In this document: positions 33,520-42,102 of the stretch, one piece after another | Layout: every line of letters begins with the position of its first letter | Position numbering within the stretch: position 1 is the stretch's first letter | Assembly: GCF_900129265.1 (NCBI RefSeq) | Contig: NZ_FQVG01000016.1 | Location: 1 to 45,263 of the forward strand | DNA from: Caloramator proteoclasticus DSM 10124 | GTDB lineage: Bacteria; Bacillota; Clostridia; Clostridiales; Caloramatoraceae | DNA: 45,263 nt | Direction: 5' to 3' | Made by a program: the position numbers and the translations under genes | Notes under the pieces: model-generated | Database searches by the model: none | Told to the model about the DNA's origin: nothing | What the model saw: only the letters and a program-made list of their open reading frames with translations

Positions 33520-34599
33520 CTATAACACCTTCCTATTTAAATTTTTTATATCATTTTCTATTATTTTTGTTAAATAAGAATCTCCTGAAACCTTTGTAAT
33601 TTTTAGTGCTAAGTTTAATATTTCCTCCTTATCTTCACTACTACAGTAGAGTGCATTTGCACATTCCTCTAAAGCCTGTTTATATCTACCTCTACCAAAA
33701 TATTCCTCAGCCATAATTTTTCTAAGCTTAGCATCATAGGGGTCAATCCCCCTCATTAATCTTCCCTCTAATAAATCATCATAATCATACATATCCTCAA
33801 CAAAAAGAGCCACTTCTCTATGGGCATCCTCTGGAATATCTATAAAATCCTCCTGCCAATAACTGTATCCTGTTAGGCACAAGGATTTTTTAAGCGATTT
33901 TTTTAAATATGTATAACCATCCATTTTGCCTGAAAAAATAAGGTGTCTCCCAAGTATATAATATGGTGCAAAATAAGTACCGCAGGCCTTTATAGCCATA
34001 TTTATATAGCTAACTCCCTTTTTAAAATCTCCATTTTCAAGAAAATATTTGCCAAGATAACATAGGCTCTGTACTGCTTTTTTATCTCTATTTACCATAA
34101 GCCTATGATAATCTATTTCAGACTTGTATTGTTTTATTTCGTTAAAATCAAAACCATAATCCTTTGATAAAATCAAACATCTTTCAATGCACTCCTTTGA
34201 GGCATTTATATTCTCCTCAAAGGAATATTCATCAACACCATTAATCGATGCAAAATAATCATCCAGCATACATCTATATAAAAATGACTCAAAGTTTGAA
34301 GACAAAATCACAAAATTAGAAGTTTCGTGAAGGTATAGCCCTATAAAATAATCATTTACATCAGGGCCATATTTATAAAAGCAGTATAAATCACCATTGC
34401 TTATGTCCCCAAAGGGAAGAAGCCTAAAATCCATCTTACCGGGAATTCTTAAAATATTTGCAGATATGTTTTCTGGATATTCAAATCTACAACTTCCAAA
34501 CTGAATATCTCCACCATATCTATATATAAATTGTTTATATTCCATAGGTAAAAAATACCCATATTTCATTTCAAATTTTTCCAATCTCCCTTTTGCCAT
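33520..34599 (-). CDS. SMI1/KNR4-type protein with TPR-like C-terminus
   Basis: The 359-residue protein opens with a SMI1/KNR4-like domain (about 1-130; LEKFEMKYGYFLPMEYKQFIYRYGG and LLPFGDISNGDLYCF). Residues from about 165 to 350 are helical, with tetratricopeptide-like units (ALIERY-type spacing is absent, but ACGTYFAPYYILGRHLIFSGK and YFGRGRYKQALEECANALY fit). SMI1 domains are common as immunity modules for polymorphic toxins, but no toxin gene is nearby, and this one is translationally joined to gltX. It may be a protein-interaction adaptor; function unknown. Confidence 0.75.
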   Translation of the reverse strand: MAKGRLEKFEMKYGYFLPMEYKQFIYRYGGDIQFGSCRFEYPENISANILRIPGKMDFRLLPFGDISNGDLYCFYKYGPDVNDYFIGLYLHETSNFVILSSNFESFLYRCMLDDYFASINGVDEYSFEENINASKECIERCLILSKDYGFDFNEIKQYKSEIDYHRLMVNRDKKAVQSLCYLGKYFLENGDFKKGVSYINMAIKACGTYFAPYYILGRHLIFSGKMDGYTYLKKSLKKSLCLTGYSYWQEDFIDIPEDAHREVALFVEDMYDYDDLLEGRLMRGIDPYDAKLRKIMAEEYFGRGRYKQALEECANALYCSSEDKEEILNLALKITKVSGDSYLTKIIENDIKNLNRKVL

Positions 34600-34754
34600 A
34601 CCTTAGTTCCTTTCCTTAAAATGTACTAATTAAATTATATTAATAATCCTAATAATTTACAAGCAAATTGCAAACAATTCTAAATAGTTAAAATTGAATT
34701 ATAGAGGTTAAAAAAACAATTTTATTCAAATAATACAACATAGGAGGCGAAATT

Positions 34755-35447
34755 ATGGTTGTATTTGTTCGAACAATAATTTTATATATATTCGTCACCC
34801 TTGCAATGAGACTTATGGGTAAAAGACAAATAGGTGAGCTTCAGCCCTTTGAACTTGTAGTTGCACTAATGCTCTCAGAACTTGCAACGCTCCCTATGCA
34901 GGATACGGCTATACCTTTGATTCACGGAATAATTCCTATCCTAACCTTAATGACACTTGAAATACTAATATCCTTTTTAACCTTAAAGGTTGAATTTTTT
35001 AGAAAGCTTTTCTGCGGAACCCCTGATATTCTAATAAAACACGGAAAAGTATCTGAAGAAGAGTTAAGAAGGCAACGCTTTAACTTAGATGACCTGATTG
35101 AAGAGCTCAGAATGATGGGATACCTTGACATTGCAGACATTGAATATGCAATACTTGAAACCAGTGGAAAACTCAGCATAATCCCTAAAGCAGAAAAATC
35201 GCCTGCAACAAGAGAGGATTTAAACTTAAATCACCAATCTGTAAAGTTGCCAGTTAGTATCATACTTGATGGGGTTTTAAATAAAAAGAATCTATCCATA
35301 ACTGGTCACGACCTTAATTGGCTTATGGAAAATTTAAAAAGTAAGGGTATTGAAGATATTAAGGATGTGTTTATTGCTATGATAGATTCTAAAGGAAATC
35401 TTTTTATTCAAAGGAGGGATAAGGATGAAGAAAAGAATAAAAAGTAA
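34755..35447 (+). CDS. DUF421 (YetF-like) membrane protein
   Basis: The 230-residue protein has three N-terminal membrane helices (about 3-20, 30-50 and 55-78) and the DUF421 signature RLMGKRQIGELQPFELVVALMLSELA, followed by a soluble alpha/beta part (about 85-225) with LRRQRFNLDDLIEELRMMGY. Such YetF/YdfR-type proteins are frequent in sporeformers, and some family members occur in spores, but no activity is known. The next gene starts 23 bases before its stop, so the pair is coupled. Confidence 0.88.
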   Translation: MVVFVRTIILYIFVTLAMRLMGKRQIGELQPFELVVALMLSELATLPMQDTAIPLIHGIIPILTLMTLEILISFLTLKVEFFRKLFCGTPDILIKHGKVSEEELRRQRFNLDDLIEELRMMGYLDIADIEYAILETSGKLSIIPKAEKSPATREDLNLNHQSVKLPVSIILDGVLNKKNLSITGHDLNWLMENLKSKGIEDIKDVFIAMIDSKGNLFIQRRDKDEEKNKK

Positions 35448-35829
35448 TATAAAGACATCACTAATCATCCTCCTTCTCTTTTCATCTATTACATCCATAG
35501 GATTATTAGTAAATAATTTTTTAAATAATACATCTTATTCTTTATTAAATTCAATATGTGTTATACAATTAAATATAGAACACGATAATTGGGATGTATC
35601 ATATAACGAAATTATGAAACTTAAATCTGAATGGGAAAAAGACAAAAAAATTTGGAGTGCTCTAATTCACCACGATGAAATAGATAAAATATCTGAAAAT
35701 ATGGAACTTCTTATAGAATATATAAAGGCTAAGGATAAAACAAATTCATTAAGTCACATTGCTGTATTAAAAAATTATATAGAACATATACCTGAATTGG
35801 ATAAACTAAGCCTCCAAAATATTTTTTAA
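35425..35829 (+). CDS. DUF4363 family protein
   Basis: The 134-residue protein has one N-terminal membrane segment (about 11-30) and a helical exterior region ending HIPELDKLSLQNIF, matching DUF4363 proteins. These are regularly encoded beside DUF421 proteins, and the two genes overlap here, supporting a common function. AAAGGAGGG precedes the ATG. Confidence 0.85.
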   Translation: MKKRIKSNIKTSLIILLLFSSITSIGLLVNNFLNNTSYSLLNSICVIQLNIEHDNWDVSYNEIMKLKSEWEKDKKIWSALIHHDEIDKISENMELLIEYIKAKDKTNSLSHIAVLKNYIEHIPELDKLSLQNIF

Positions 35830-35838
35830 AAAAATTAT

Positions 35839-35866
35839 TTGCTTACGCCCAAAAATGTACTATAAT
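35839..35866 (+). promoter_or_regulatory. Promoter of fba
   Basis: TTGCTT and TATAAT are 16 bases apart. The leader contains GTCCC-ATA-GGGAC (35884-35896) and a second GTCCCATA, a small repeat of unknown role. Confidence 0.75.
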
Positions 35867-35934
35867 ATACATAGTGCCTAATTGTCCCATAGGGACTATT
35901 TGTGTCCCATAATACATATAAAGGAGGATTTACA

Positions 35935-36864
35935 ATGCCACTTGTTACAACTAAAGAAATGTTTAAAAAAGCCTATGAAGGCGGATATGCAATTGGTGCT
36001 TTTAACATCAACAACCTTGAAATACTTCAAGGTGTTGTAAAGGGTGCAAAGGCTAAAAATTCACCAGTTATACTTCAATGCTCAACTGGTGCACTTAAAT
36101 ATGCAGGCCCAAAATATCTAAGAGCTATGGTTGAGGCTGCTGCTGAAGAAACAGGAATTGATATAGCACTTCATCTTGACCACGGCCCAGATTTAGATGC
36201 AGTAAAACTTGCAATAGCAAGCGGATTTACTTCAGTTATGTTTGATGGTTCACATTATGATTTTGAAGAAAACATAAGAAAGACTAAGGAAGTTGTTGAA
36301 TATGCACACGCACACGGTGTTGTTGTTGAAGCTGAACTTGGTGTGCTTGCTGGAGTAGAAGATGACGTGGTTGCTGCTGAGCACGTTTACACTGACCCAG
36401 ACCAAGCTGTTGAATTTGTTGAAAGAACTGGATGTGACTCCCTTGCAATAGCTATTGGTACATCCCACGGTGCCTTCAAGTTCCCACCAGATTATGAACC
36501 ACAACTAAGATTTGATATACTTGAAGAAATACAAAGAAAGCTTCCAAACTTCCCAATAGTTCTTCACGGTGCATCAGCAGTTGATCCAGAAACTGTTGAA
36601 ATGTGCAACAAGTTTGGTGGAAACATTGCAAACGCTAAGGGAATTCCAGTTGAAATGCTAAGAAAGGCTGCTTCAATGGCTGTATGTAAGATAAATATGG
36701 ATACAGATTTAAGACTTGCTATGACAGCCGCAATAAGAAAGGTATTTGCAGAAAATCCAGCTGAATTTGACCCAAGAAAATACCTTGGTGCTGGTAGAGA
36801 TGCTATACAAAAGGTTGTTGAATACAAGATCGAAAACGTTCTTGGTTCAGCAAATAGACTATAA
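35935..36864 (+). CDS. fba: Class II fructose-bisphosphate aldolase
   Basis: This enzyme cleaves fructose 1,6-bisphosphate in glycolysis. The 309-residue zinc aldolase carries Asp82 and His83 in LHLDHGP, His178 in GTSHGAFK and His211 in VLHGAS, the catalytic acid and zinc ligands of the class II family. I chose ATG 35935-35937, preceded by AAAGGAGG; a GTG 11 codons upstream lacks a site. Codon use is that of a highly expressed gene, with fewer AT-only codons than neighbours. It has its own promoter and terminator. Confidence 0.96.
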   Translation: MPLVTTKEMFKKAYEGGYAIGAFNINNLEILQGVVKGAKAKNSPVILQCSTGALKYAGPKYLRAMVEAAAEETGIDIALHLDHGPDLDAVKLAIASGFTSVMFDGSHYDFEENIRKTKEVVEYAHAHGVVVEAELGVLAGVEDDVVAAEHVYTDPDQAVEFVERTGCDSLAIAIGTSHGAFKFPPDYEPQLRFDILEEIQRKLPNFPIVLHGASAVDPETVEMCNKFGGNIANAKGIPVEMLRKAASMAVCKINMDTDLRLAMTAAIRKVFAENPAEFDPRKYLGAGRDAIQKVVEYKIENVLGSANRL

Positions 36865-36867
36865 TAT

Positions 36868-36892
36868 AAAGCAGACCTATATGGTCTGCTTT
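36868..36892. terminator. Bidirectional terminator between fba and the 36900-37670 gene
   Basis: AAAGCAGACC and GGTCTGCTTT form a perfect ten-base-pair stem around TATAT, with T-rich tails in both directions. Confidence 0.9.
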
Positions 36893-36899
36893 ATTTCAA

Positions 36900-37670
36900 T
36901 TATTTTTTTGCATAAGAAACTATTGAGTATTCCCCTCTTTCAACATTATAAAAGAGGTACTCCCCTTGTGAGTTTGTTCTTGTATATTTTATAAACCTTC
37001 CATCCTTTGTTTGAAGCACAACAAGTGCATCCTTAACTCTATTACCCTCACTATCTACTATAACACCACTTATAGTACCATAAATCATATTAGGTTTAAT
37101 TTGAGGATATATAGTTAATGAATTAAGTCCAGGTCTTAAGCATATTTTTTCTTTATAGTAAAACATATTGTTTTCTGCCTTAATAATATATATTCCGCTT
37201 GCAACCTTATCAATAAAAAAAACACCATTCTTATCTGTAACAGTTCTTTCACATAGTGTAAGTATTCCATAATAACAGGAATATAATTCTACTTGACACA
37301 TATCAACTGGTTTATTATTAAAAACTACTCTTCCAACAAAAATAGATAGTATATTTTCAAGCTTATTCAATATTATTGTTACGCTTAATTTTTGTCCATC
37401 AAATAAAAATATATTCTGAAAGTCTGATGTAGAATACCCTTCACAGGTTGCAAATATCTTATAGCAATTCTTATTATCAAAAATAAATAATTTAAAATTT
37501 CCATATCCATCAGTAATTGTATGTTCAATTGGATTAGAAAACACATCTAAAACCTTAACACAGGCACCACATATACCCTGCCCCTTTGAATTGATGACTC
37601 TTCCTTTTATAATTTTTACAGTATTTTTTCTTTCTTCTATCCTCCCATCAATTCTAATCTCATTATTCAT
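36900..37670 (-). CDS. Protein of three carboxypeptidase-regulatory-like domains
   Basis: The 256-residue protein has no signal peptide. It consists of three beta-sandwich repeats (about 20-100, 108-190 and 197-256), each opening with a G-x-V/I-x-D/N...G...V.DA.V pattern. Its last domain (YGTISGVIVDSEGNRVKDA, TRTNSQGEYLF) is clearly related to the last domain of the protein at 38167-39036. It is unusually cysteine-rich (about nine cysteines), which could allow cross-linking, as in spore-coat proteins (inference). It is divergent from the 37763 gene, with a 92-base gap. Confidence 0.8.
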   Translation of the reverse strand: MNNEIRIDGRIEERKNTVKIIKGRVINSKGQGICGACVKVLDVFSNPIEHTITDGYGNFKLFIFDNKNCYKIFATCEGYSTSDFQNIFLFDGQKLSVTIILNKLENILSIFVGRVVFNNKPVDMCQVELYSCYYGILTLCERTVTDKNGVFFIDKVASGIYIIKAENNMFYYKEKICLRPGLNSLTIYPQIKPNMIYGTISGVIVDSEGNRVKDALVVLQTKDGRFIKYTRTNSQGEYLFYNVERGEYSIVSYAKK

Positions 37671-37706
37671 AAAATCACCACCAATTCCACCTACTACATA
37701 TTATTC

Positions 37707-37734
37707 ACAACATACCTTTTTTTGTCATATTATA
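37707..37734 (+). promoter_or_regulatory. SigK-like promoter of the 37763-39036 operon
   Basis: CATATTATA (37726-37734) matches the -10 consensus CATAnnnTA, and an AC dinucleotide lies 17 bases upstream (37707-37708), as expected for the late mother-cell sigma factor. The transcript would start about 20 bases before the coding region's ribosome binding site. Support is by pattern only. Confidence 0.5.
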
Positions 37735-37762
37735 TTACAGGAAAGAAAAAGGAGTATTTTCT

Positions 37763-38155
37763 ATGCCAATTGATATTAGAAAGGTAATGATGTACTTTGA
37801 AGAAAAGTTCAATTTAATATACAGTAAACTTGATACTTTAAACAACTCCTTTTGTATATGTGAAACTATTACTAAAAGTATTACAAGGGAAGAGACGATT
37901 ATAATAAAGCCTACCACTCAAAATATTATAATCAAGGACATAATTGTATCTTCTACATTTGATGACAATCCTATGTGTGAAATTAAAGTAAACTTTGGAT
38001 TATCCTATGTAATATTCGTTATAACAAAGGAACAGCCAACTCTACACATAAATCTAACAAATGGAATACTACTTAAATACAATCTACCTGCTACAGCAAA
38101 GATTGAAAATGGTTGTAGCAGTGCATCCATAACCTTAATATACAAAACTCTTTAG
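37763..38155 (+). CDS. Unidentified beta-rich protein in the regulatory-domain cluster
   Basis: I do not recognise the family. The 130-residue protein has an N-terminal helical segment (about 3-30) and then alternating beta strands (TIIIKPTTQNIIIKDIIVSSTF, EIKVNFGLSYVIFVITKE) with a few cysteines and no signal peptide or membrane helix. The ribosome binding site AAAGGAG is good. The next gene starts 11 bases after its stop, so it is cotranscribed with the three-domain protein at 38167-39036. Context suggests a structural partner. Confidence 0.65.
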   Translation: MPIDIRKVMMYFEEKFNLIYSKLDTLNNSFCICETITKSITREETIIIKPTTQNIIIKDIIVSSTFDDNPMCEIKVNFGLSYVIFVITKEQPTLHINLTNGILLKYNLPATAKIENGCSSASITLIYKTL

Positions 38156-38166
38156 GGGGGATATAA

Positions 38167-39036
38167 ATGTCAAATCAAGTAAGTGACCTATATATTTTAG
38201 GTCAATCAGTTGCAAAGCAGCTTACAGGTATAGGACAAGAAATTCGTATTGACCTTGACCTACAGCCAAACCCAAACATTGACTCAGGTACAATTATAGG
38301 TACTATTAAGGATGAAAATGGAAACCCAATACCTGGTGCAATAGTAAAGATATTTGATGCACAGGGTAACCCAATAGCCCACACCTTTACAGATGCACAG
38401 GGTAATTATACCTTCTCTCCATTCCCTCCTGGAACACAATACTATATATCTTCAATTGCTCCGGGATTTATATTTTCACCATTACAACTATTTGCACTTC
38501 AACCACGACAACAGCTTCAAATTGACATTACACTTACCTCTGACCCTAAGGCAAACCTTTCTATTATTGCAGGTGATGTATTTACAACAACAGGTGAACC
38601 AATACAGGATGCCATAGTTCAGCTATTTAAGGTAAACCAAGATCAGACAGAAACACTAATTGGAACAACATTTACTAACCAGACAGGACAGTTCCTGTTT
38701 ATGGATGTAGACCAGGGAACCTATAGGATACGAACAAGTAAATTTGGATATATAAGCGATACTTCAACTATATTAATAGATGCAAATAGAATGATAGGTA
38801 AACTTGTTATCACTCTTAACGTTGATCCAAATGCTTCAAAGGGTACTATCTCTGGTTATATTAAGGATGATAACAATCAACCAATTGCAAATGCTGTTGT
38901 TACTCTTTACAGGGTTGAAGCTGATGGTAAACTTACACCAATTAAATTTACAAGAACTAATGCTCAAGGTATGTATCTATTCTCAGACGTTCCAAACGGT
39001 AACTACAAAGTTAAGGCTAATAAATTATCTGTATAA
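38167..39036 (+). CDS. Three-repeat carboxypeptidase-regulatory-like protein
   Basis: The 289-residue protein has a short helical front (about 1-22; no signal peptide) and three beta-sandwich repeats (about 41-120, 131-218 and 225-289). Repeat starts are GTIIGTIKDENGNPIPGA, SIIAGDVFTTTGEPIQDA and GTISGYIKDDNNQPIANA. The fold is shared with B-type pilin and Cna-B stalk modules. Base composition and codon use are slightly richer in GC than neighbours, hinting at high expression. It is second in an operon with a SigK-like promoter; a role in a spore-surface layer or appendage is a hypothesis. Confidence 0.82.
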   Translation: MSNQVSDLYILGQSVAKQLTGIGQEIRIDLDLQPNPNIDSGTIIGTIKDENGNPIPGAIVKIFDAQGNPIAHTFTDAQGNYTFSPFPPGTQYYISSIAPGFIFSPLQLFALQPRQQLQIDITLTSDPKANLSIIAGDVFTTTGEPIQDAIVQLFKVNQDQTETLIGTTFTNQTGQFLFMDVDQGTYRIRTSKFGYISDTSTILIDANRMIGKLVITLNVDPNASKGTISGYIKDDNNQPIANAVVTLYRVEADGKLTPIKFTRTNAQGMYLFSDVPNGNYKVKANKLSV

Positions 39037-39037
39037 C

Positions 39038-39067
39038 AAAAAGTGCCCAAAAAACTGGGCACTTTTT
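39038..39067. terminator. Bidirectional terminator
   Basis: AAAAAGTGCCCA and TGGGCACTTTTT pair perfectly around AAAAAC. It overlaps the stop codon of the convergent LCP gene. Confidence 0.93.
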
Positions 39068-40379
39068 ACTGTCCTTTATTTTGTTCACCTGTATTTTGGC
39101 CATCGTTATTTTGCTGACTTGTCCCTTGGTTATTTTCTGAGTGGTTACTCTCCTGTTCATTTCCACCCTGATTCGATTGACTACCTTGATCAGCATTTCC
39201 TTGGTTATTGTCTTGTTTATTGTTTTGCTCCGTTGTTGTATTTTGCTTATCTTTATCACTACTATTTATTTCGTCTTGTTTTTTGTTATCTATATAATCA
39301 TCAACATCCTGTGAATCTGTCTTCTTTTTTGTCTCTTCCTTTGGTATTTCCAATTTTATAACCGGTGGTTTCTTCCCTCGTTTATCAATAGGCTTGTCTT
39401 GTGAATGATAGTTGTTTACCATATAAATAGGTGCATTTGATGAAGCTCCTGATGCTGAATATAAAAACTTTTCAAGCATAATAGCATTCTTTTGAAAATC
39501 AGGTATTAAAACACTCATACCATTCACATAGGTATCCTCAAAGGTATAATCAAAGGGCACCCTTGCCTTTTCAACTGGTGTATTTCCAAATTTATAGGCA
39601 GTGTATCCTATATTCATAAGTTTAGTTGTAGGAATATTTGTTTTTATATATGGAAGTACTGCCTTTGCTAACTCTGGCAGTTTAAATACACTTACACCTC
39701 TAACCTTATCAATTAAAAGTCCTAATACCTTTCTTTGTCTCTCGGTTCTCTCATAATCTCCATTACCTACTTTTCTTATTCTACAATAGGAAAGTGCCTG
39801 TTGCCCATTTAGTTTTTGATAGCCAGGTGCTGTAAGTAAAGTTGAGTTTTTGCCATTTACCTCTTTTATATATTTATTGATTTCATCTACTTCATAATCC
39901 TTAACCTCAACCTCTATTCCTCCAAGTGTATCAATAACATCTTGGAAGGCATTAAAATCTATGCAAATATAATATTGAACGTTAACCTGAAAATCCTCAT
40001 ATAAAGTTTTCATTAAAAGTTCTGGCCCACCTAATGTAAAGGCAGCGTTTATTTTATGAGGCCTGTACCCTGGTATTGGAACATACATATCCCTCATAAA
40101 GGATGTAAGTTTTATTGTTTTATTGTTGGTATCTAATGTTGCAAGTATTATAGAATCTGTTCTTGCAGCCTCTCCCTTTTCTCTTGCATCAATTCCTATT
40201 AAAAGTATATTTATAAAACCTTTTTCTTCTTCATATTCAAACTTTTGCCTTTCCTCTTCAGATGAAAAGAAATCCTTTGGAGTTGGAACGTGTATTGTAT
40301 CATTTATATAGCAAAAAACGCCCAAAGTTAGTCCAATTAAAACAATTAATGGAATCAATATATATTTTAGCTTCTTCAT
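39066..40379 (-). CDS. LytR-CpsA-Psr (LCP) family protein with Gln/Asn-rich tail
   Basis: LCP proteins attach wall polymers such as teichoic acids or capsule to peptidoglycan. The 437-residue product has an N-terminal membrane anchor (about 6-25) and a complete LCP domain (about 55-290) with TDSIILATLD, SFMRDMYVPIPG, the HKINAAFTLGGPE segment and the polyprenyl-binding arginine region QALSYCRIRKVGNGDYERTERQRK. The last approximately 75 residues are low complexity, rich in Gln, Asn, Ser and Glu, an unstructured tail outside the usual family length. Confidence 0.93.
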   Translation of the reverse strand: MKKLKYILIPLIVLIGLTLGVFCYINDTIHVPTPKDFFSSEEERQKFEYEEEKGFINILLIGIDAREKGEAARTDSIILATLDTNNKTIKLTSFMRDMYVPIPGYRPHKINAAFTLGGPELLMKTLYEDFQVNVQYYICIDFNAFQDVIDTLGGIEVEVKDYEVDEINKYIKEVNGKNSTLLTAPGYQKLNGQQALSYCRIRKVGNGDYERTERQRKVLGLLIDKVRGVSVFKLPELAKAVLPYIKTNIPTTKLMNIGYTAYKFGNTPVEKARVPFDYTFEDTYVNGMSVLIPDFQKNAIMLEKFLYSASGASSNAPIYMVNNYHSQDKPIDKRGKKPPVIKLEIPKEETKKKTDSQDVDDYIDNKKQDEINSSDKDKQNTTTEQNNKQDNNQGNADQGSQSNQGGNEQESNHSENNQGTSQQNNDGQNTGEQNKGQ

Positions 40380-40516
40380 ATTAACCTCCCTAATGATAGT
40401 ATATACCTAATATATTATGCCACAAAAATATAAAGGAGACAATTGAATTATATGAATAAAATGTAAAAAACTCTTAAACTACAATTAAAAATTTAAAAGG
40501 TTGAATTATATAAAAG

Positions 40517-40556
40517 AATAGCCATTTTGTTGTATTTTCTCAACAAAATGGCTATT
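40517..40556 (-). terminator. Terminator of the amylase operon
   Basis: On the minus strand AATAGCCATTTTGTTG and CAACAAAATGGCTATT form a perfect 16-base-pair stem around an eight-base loop, followed by CTTTTATATAATT. It starts about eight bases past the amylase stop codon. Confidence 0.85.
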
Positions 40557-40563
40557 ATATGCT

Positions 40564-42102
40564 TTATTTATTTGTAAAAATCACATAATCATAGGGCTTG
40601 AGTTGATATTTTTGAACTCCGTTTTCTGTAACTTCTCCAGCATTTCCCTTGATTATTTTGTTAAATCCATTGTCATTAATTAGTTGCTTATCAATCAGTA
40701 CATTTTCTTCCCTTATGTTTACAATAACAAGTCTCTTCTCGCCATTTTTATCCCTTATAAAAGAAACAGCAAGGGGTGTTGTATCAAAGGAGACTATATC
40801 TCCATATTTCATTACATCATCGCTTAATCTAAACTTAATAAAATCTCTATAGAAGTTAAGTAGTGAATTTGGATCCTTATCCTGTTCTTCTACAGATGGT
40901 GAATACTCTCCTACATTGTGTTTTATTAACTCCCACTTTGTTTGTCCTTGGCCAGTTGTTCTATACCACTTAAAGGGTTCCCTTATTTCTTCATCTGGTT
41001 TATGCCCCTTCATTCCTATCTCTTCACCATAATATATAAATGGATTTCCTGGTAAACTTAAATAAATTGCTGCTGCTGCCTTGTTCTTTTCTACACTATC
41101 AAGCCTTGACATAACTCTATCCATATCGTGGTTTGTTAAAAATGGTGCATCTACATAGTCTTTGTACTCTGCTTTATATGCATCATAGGTATACTTTAAT
41201 CTTTGAGAGAACTTTGTAGAGAAGCCTGTGTTTAATGCCTCAATTATTTTTTCTGCAATGTTGAAATTGAAGCAGGAATCAAAGGCTGTAAAGAATGGTG
41301 CTATCTTTGATTCTGAATCCCAAACCTCCCCAACTATATATGTATCATTTTTAACGCTTCTTACATAGTTTGAAAATTCCTGCCACCAAGCAACTGTGTC
41401 CTTAAACCTCTTACCATCGTATATATGCAGTGCAGCATCTATTCTAAATCCATCAACACCTTTATCTATCCAAAACTTTGCTGCATCCTTTATTTCCTTT
41501 CTTACCTTTTTATTATCAAAATTCAAATCTGGCATCTCTGACCAGAAGGTAGCATAATAATAGTTTTTACTGTCCTTAGTATGCCAAGCCTTTTGTCCTA
41601 TACCTGAAAGCTCTCTTAGATTTGTATCCTTATCTGACCAAATATAATAGTCCTTATACTTTCTGTCTCCCTTTAAAGCCTTTTCAAACCAAGGATGTTT
41701 GCTGCTGGTATGGTTTGGAACAAAATCTAATATTACTTTTATTCCATTTTCGTGTGCCTTCTTAACTAAATTTTCAAAGTCCTCCATTGTACCAAAATCC
41801 TTGTTTATTCCCTTATAATCCGTAACATCATATCCGTGATAGCTTGGTGATGGATATATAGGATTTAGCCATATTGCATTTGCTCCTAAACTTTTTATAT
41901 AGTCTATTTTTTCAGCAACTCCCTTTAAGTCTCCTACTCCATCTCCATCAGAGTCATAGAAGGACCTAACAAAAATCTGGTAAACTACAAGTCCATCCTG
42001 TTTTGTTCTTGGTGCAATCGTTTGCTCTTTTTTAAAAAAGCACCCTACACTTGATAGTAGAGCAGCTAATGCTAAAAATAGTGCTAAAAATCGTTTTTTC
42101 AT
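40564..42102 (-). CDS. Lipoprotein alpha-amylase (GH13)
   Basis: The 512-residue glycoside hydrolase has a lipoprotein signal peptide ending SSVGC (lipidated Cys21), so the enzyme would be tethered outside the membrane. The (beta/alpha)8 barrel carries the four GH13 regions: DFVPNH, GFRIDAALH with nucleophile Asp222, GEVWD with acid/base Glu259, and FLTNHD with Asp326. It is closest in style to alpha-amylases and oligo-1,6-glucosidase-like enzymes that act on maltooligosaccharides; exact specificity is unclear. It overlaps the upstream membrane-protein gene by four bases. Confidence 0.93.
   Translation of the reverse strand: MKKRFLALFLALAALLSSVGCFFKKEQTIAPRTKQDGLVVYQIFVRSFYDSDGDGVGDLKGVAEKIDYIKSLGANAIWLNPIYPSPSYHGYDVTDYKGINKDFGTMEDFENLVKKAHENGIKVILDFVPNHTSSKHPWFEKALKGDRKYKDYYIWSDKDTNLRELSGIGQKAWHTKDSKNYYYATFWSEMPDLNFDNKKVRKEIKDAAKFWIDKGVDGFRIDAALHIYDGKRFKDTVAWWQEFSNYVRSVKNDTYIVGEVWDSESKIAPFFTAFDSCFNFNIAEKIIEALNTGFSTKFSQRLKYTYDAYKAEYKDYVDAPFLTNHDMDRVMSRLDSVEKNKAAAAIYLSLPGNPFIYYGEEIGMKGHKPDEEIREPFKWYRTTGQGQTKWELIKHNVGEYSPSVEEQDKDPNSLLNFYRDFIKFRLSDDVMKYGDIVSFDTTPLAVSFIRDKNGEKRLVIVNIREENVLIDKQLINDNGFNKIIKGNAGEVTENGVQKYQLKPYDYVIFTNK

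Noticed and set aside
38804-39361. Plus-strand open frame of 185 codons crossing the end of the 38167 gene and the LCP tail
   Set aside because: It crosses a strong bidirectional terminator and is a frame-shifted reading of two real genes; the product is Leu/Tyr-rich nonsense.
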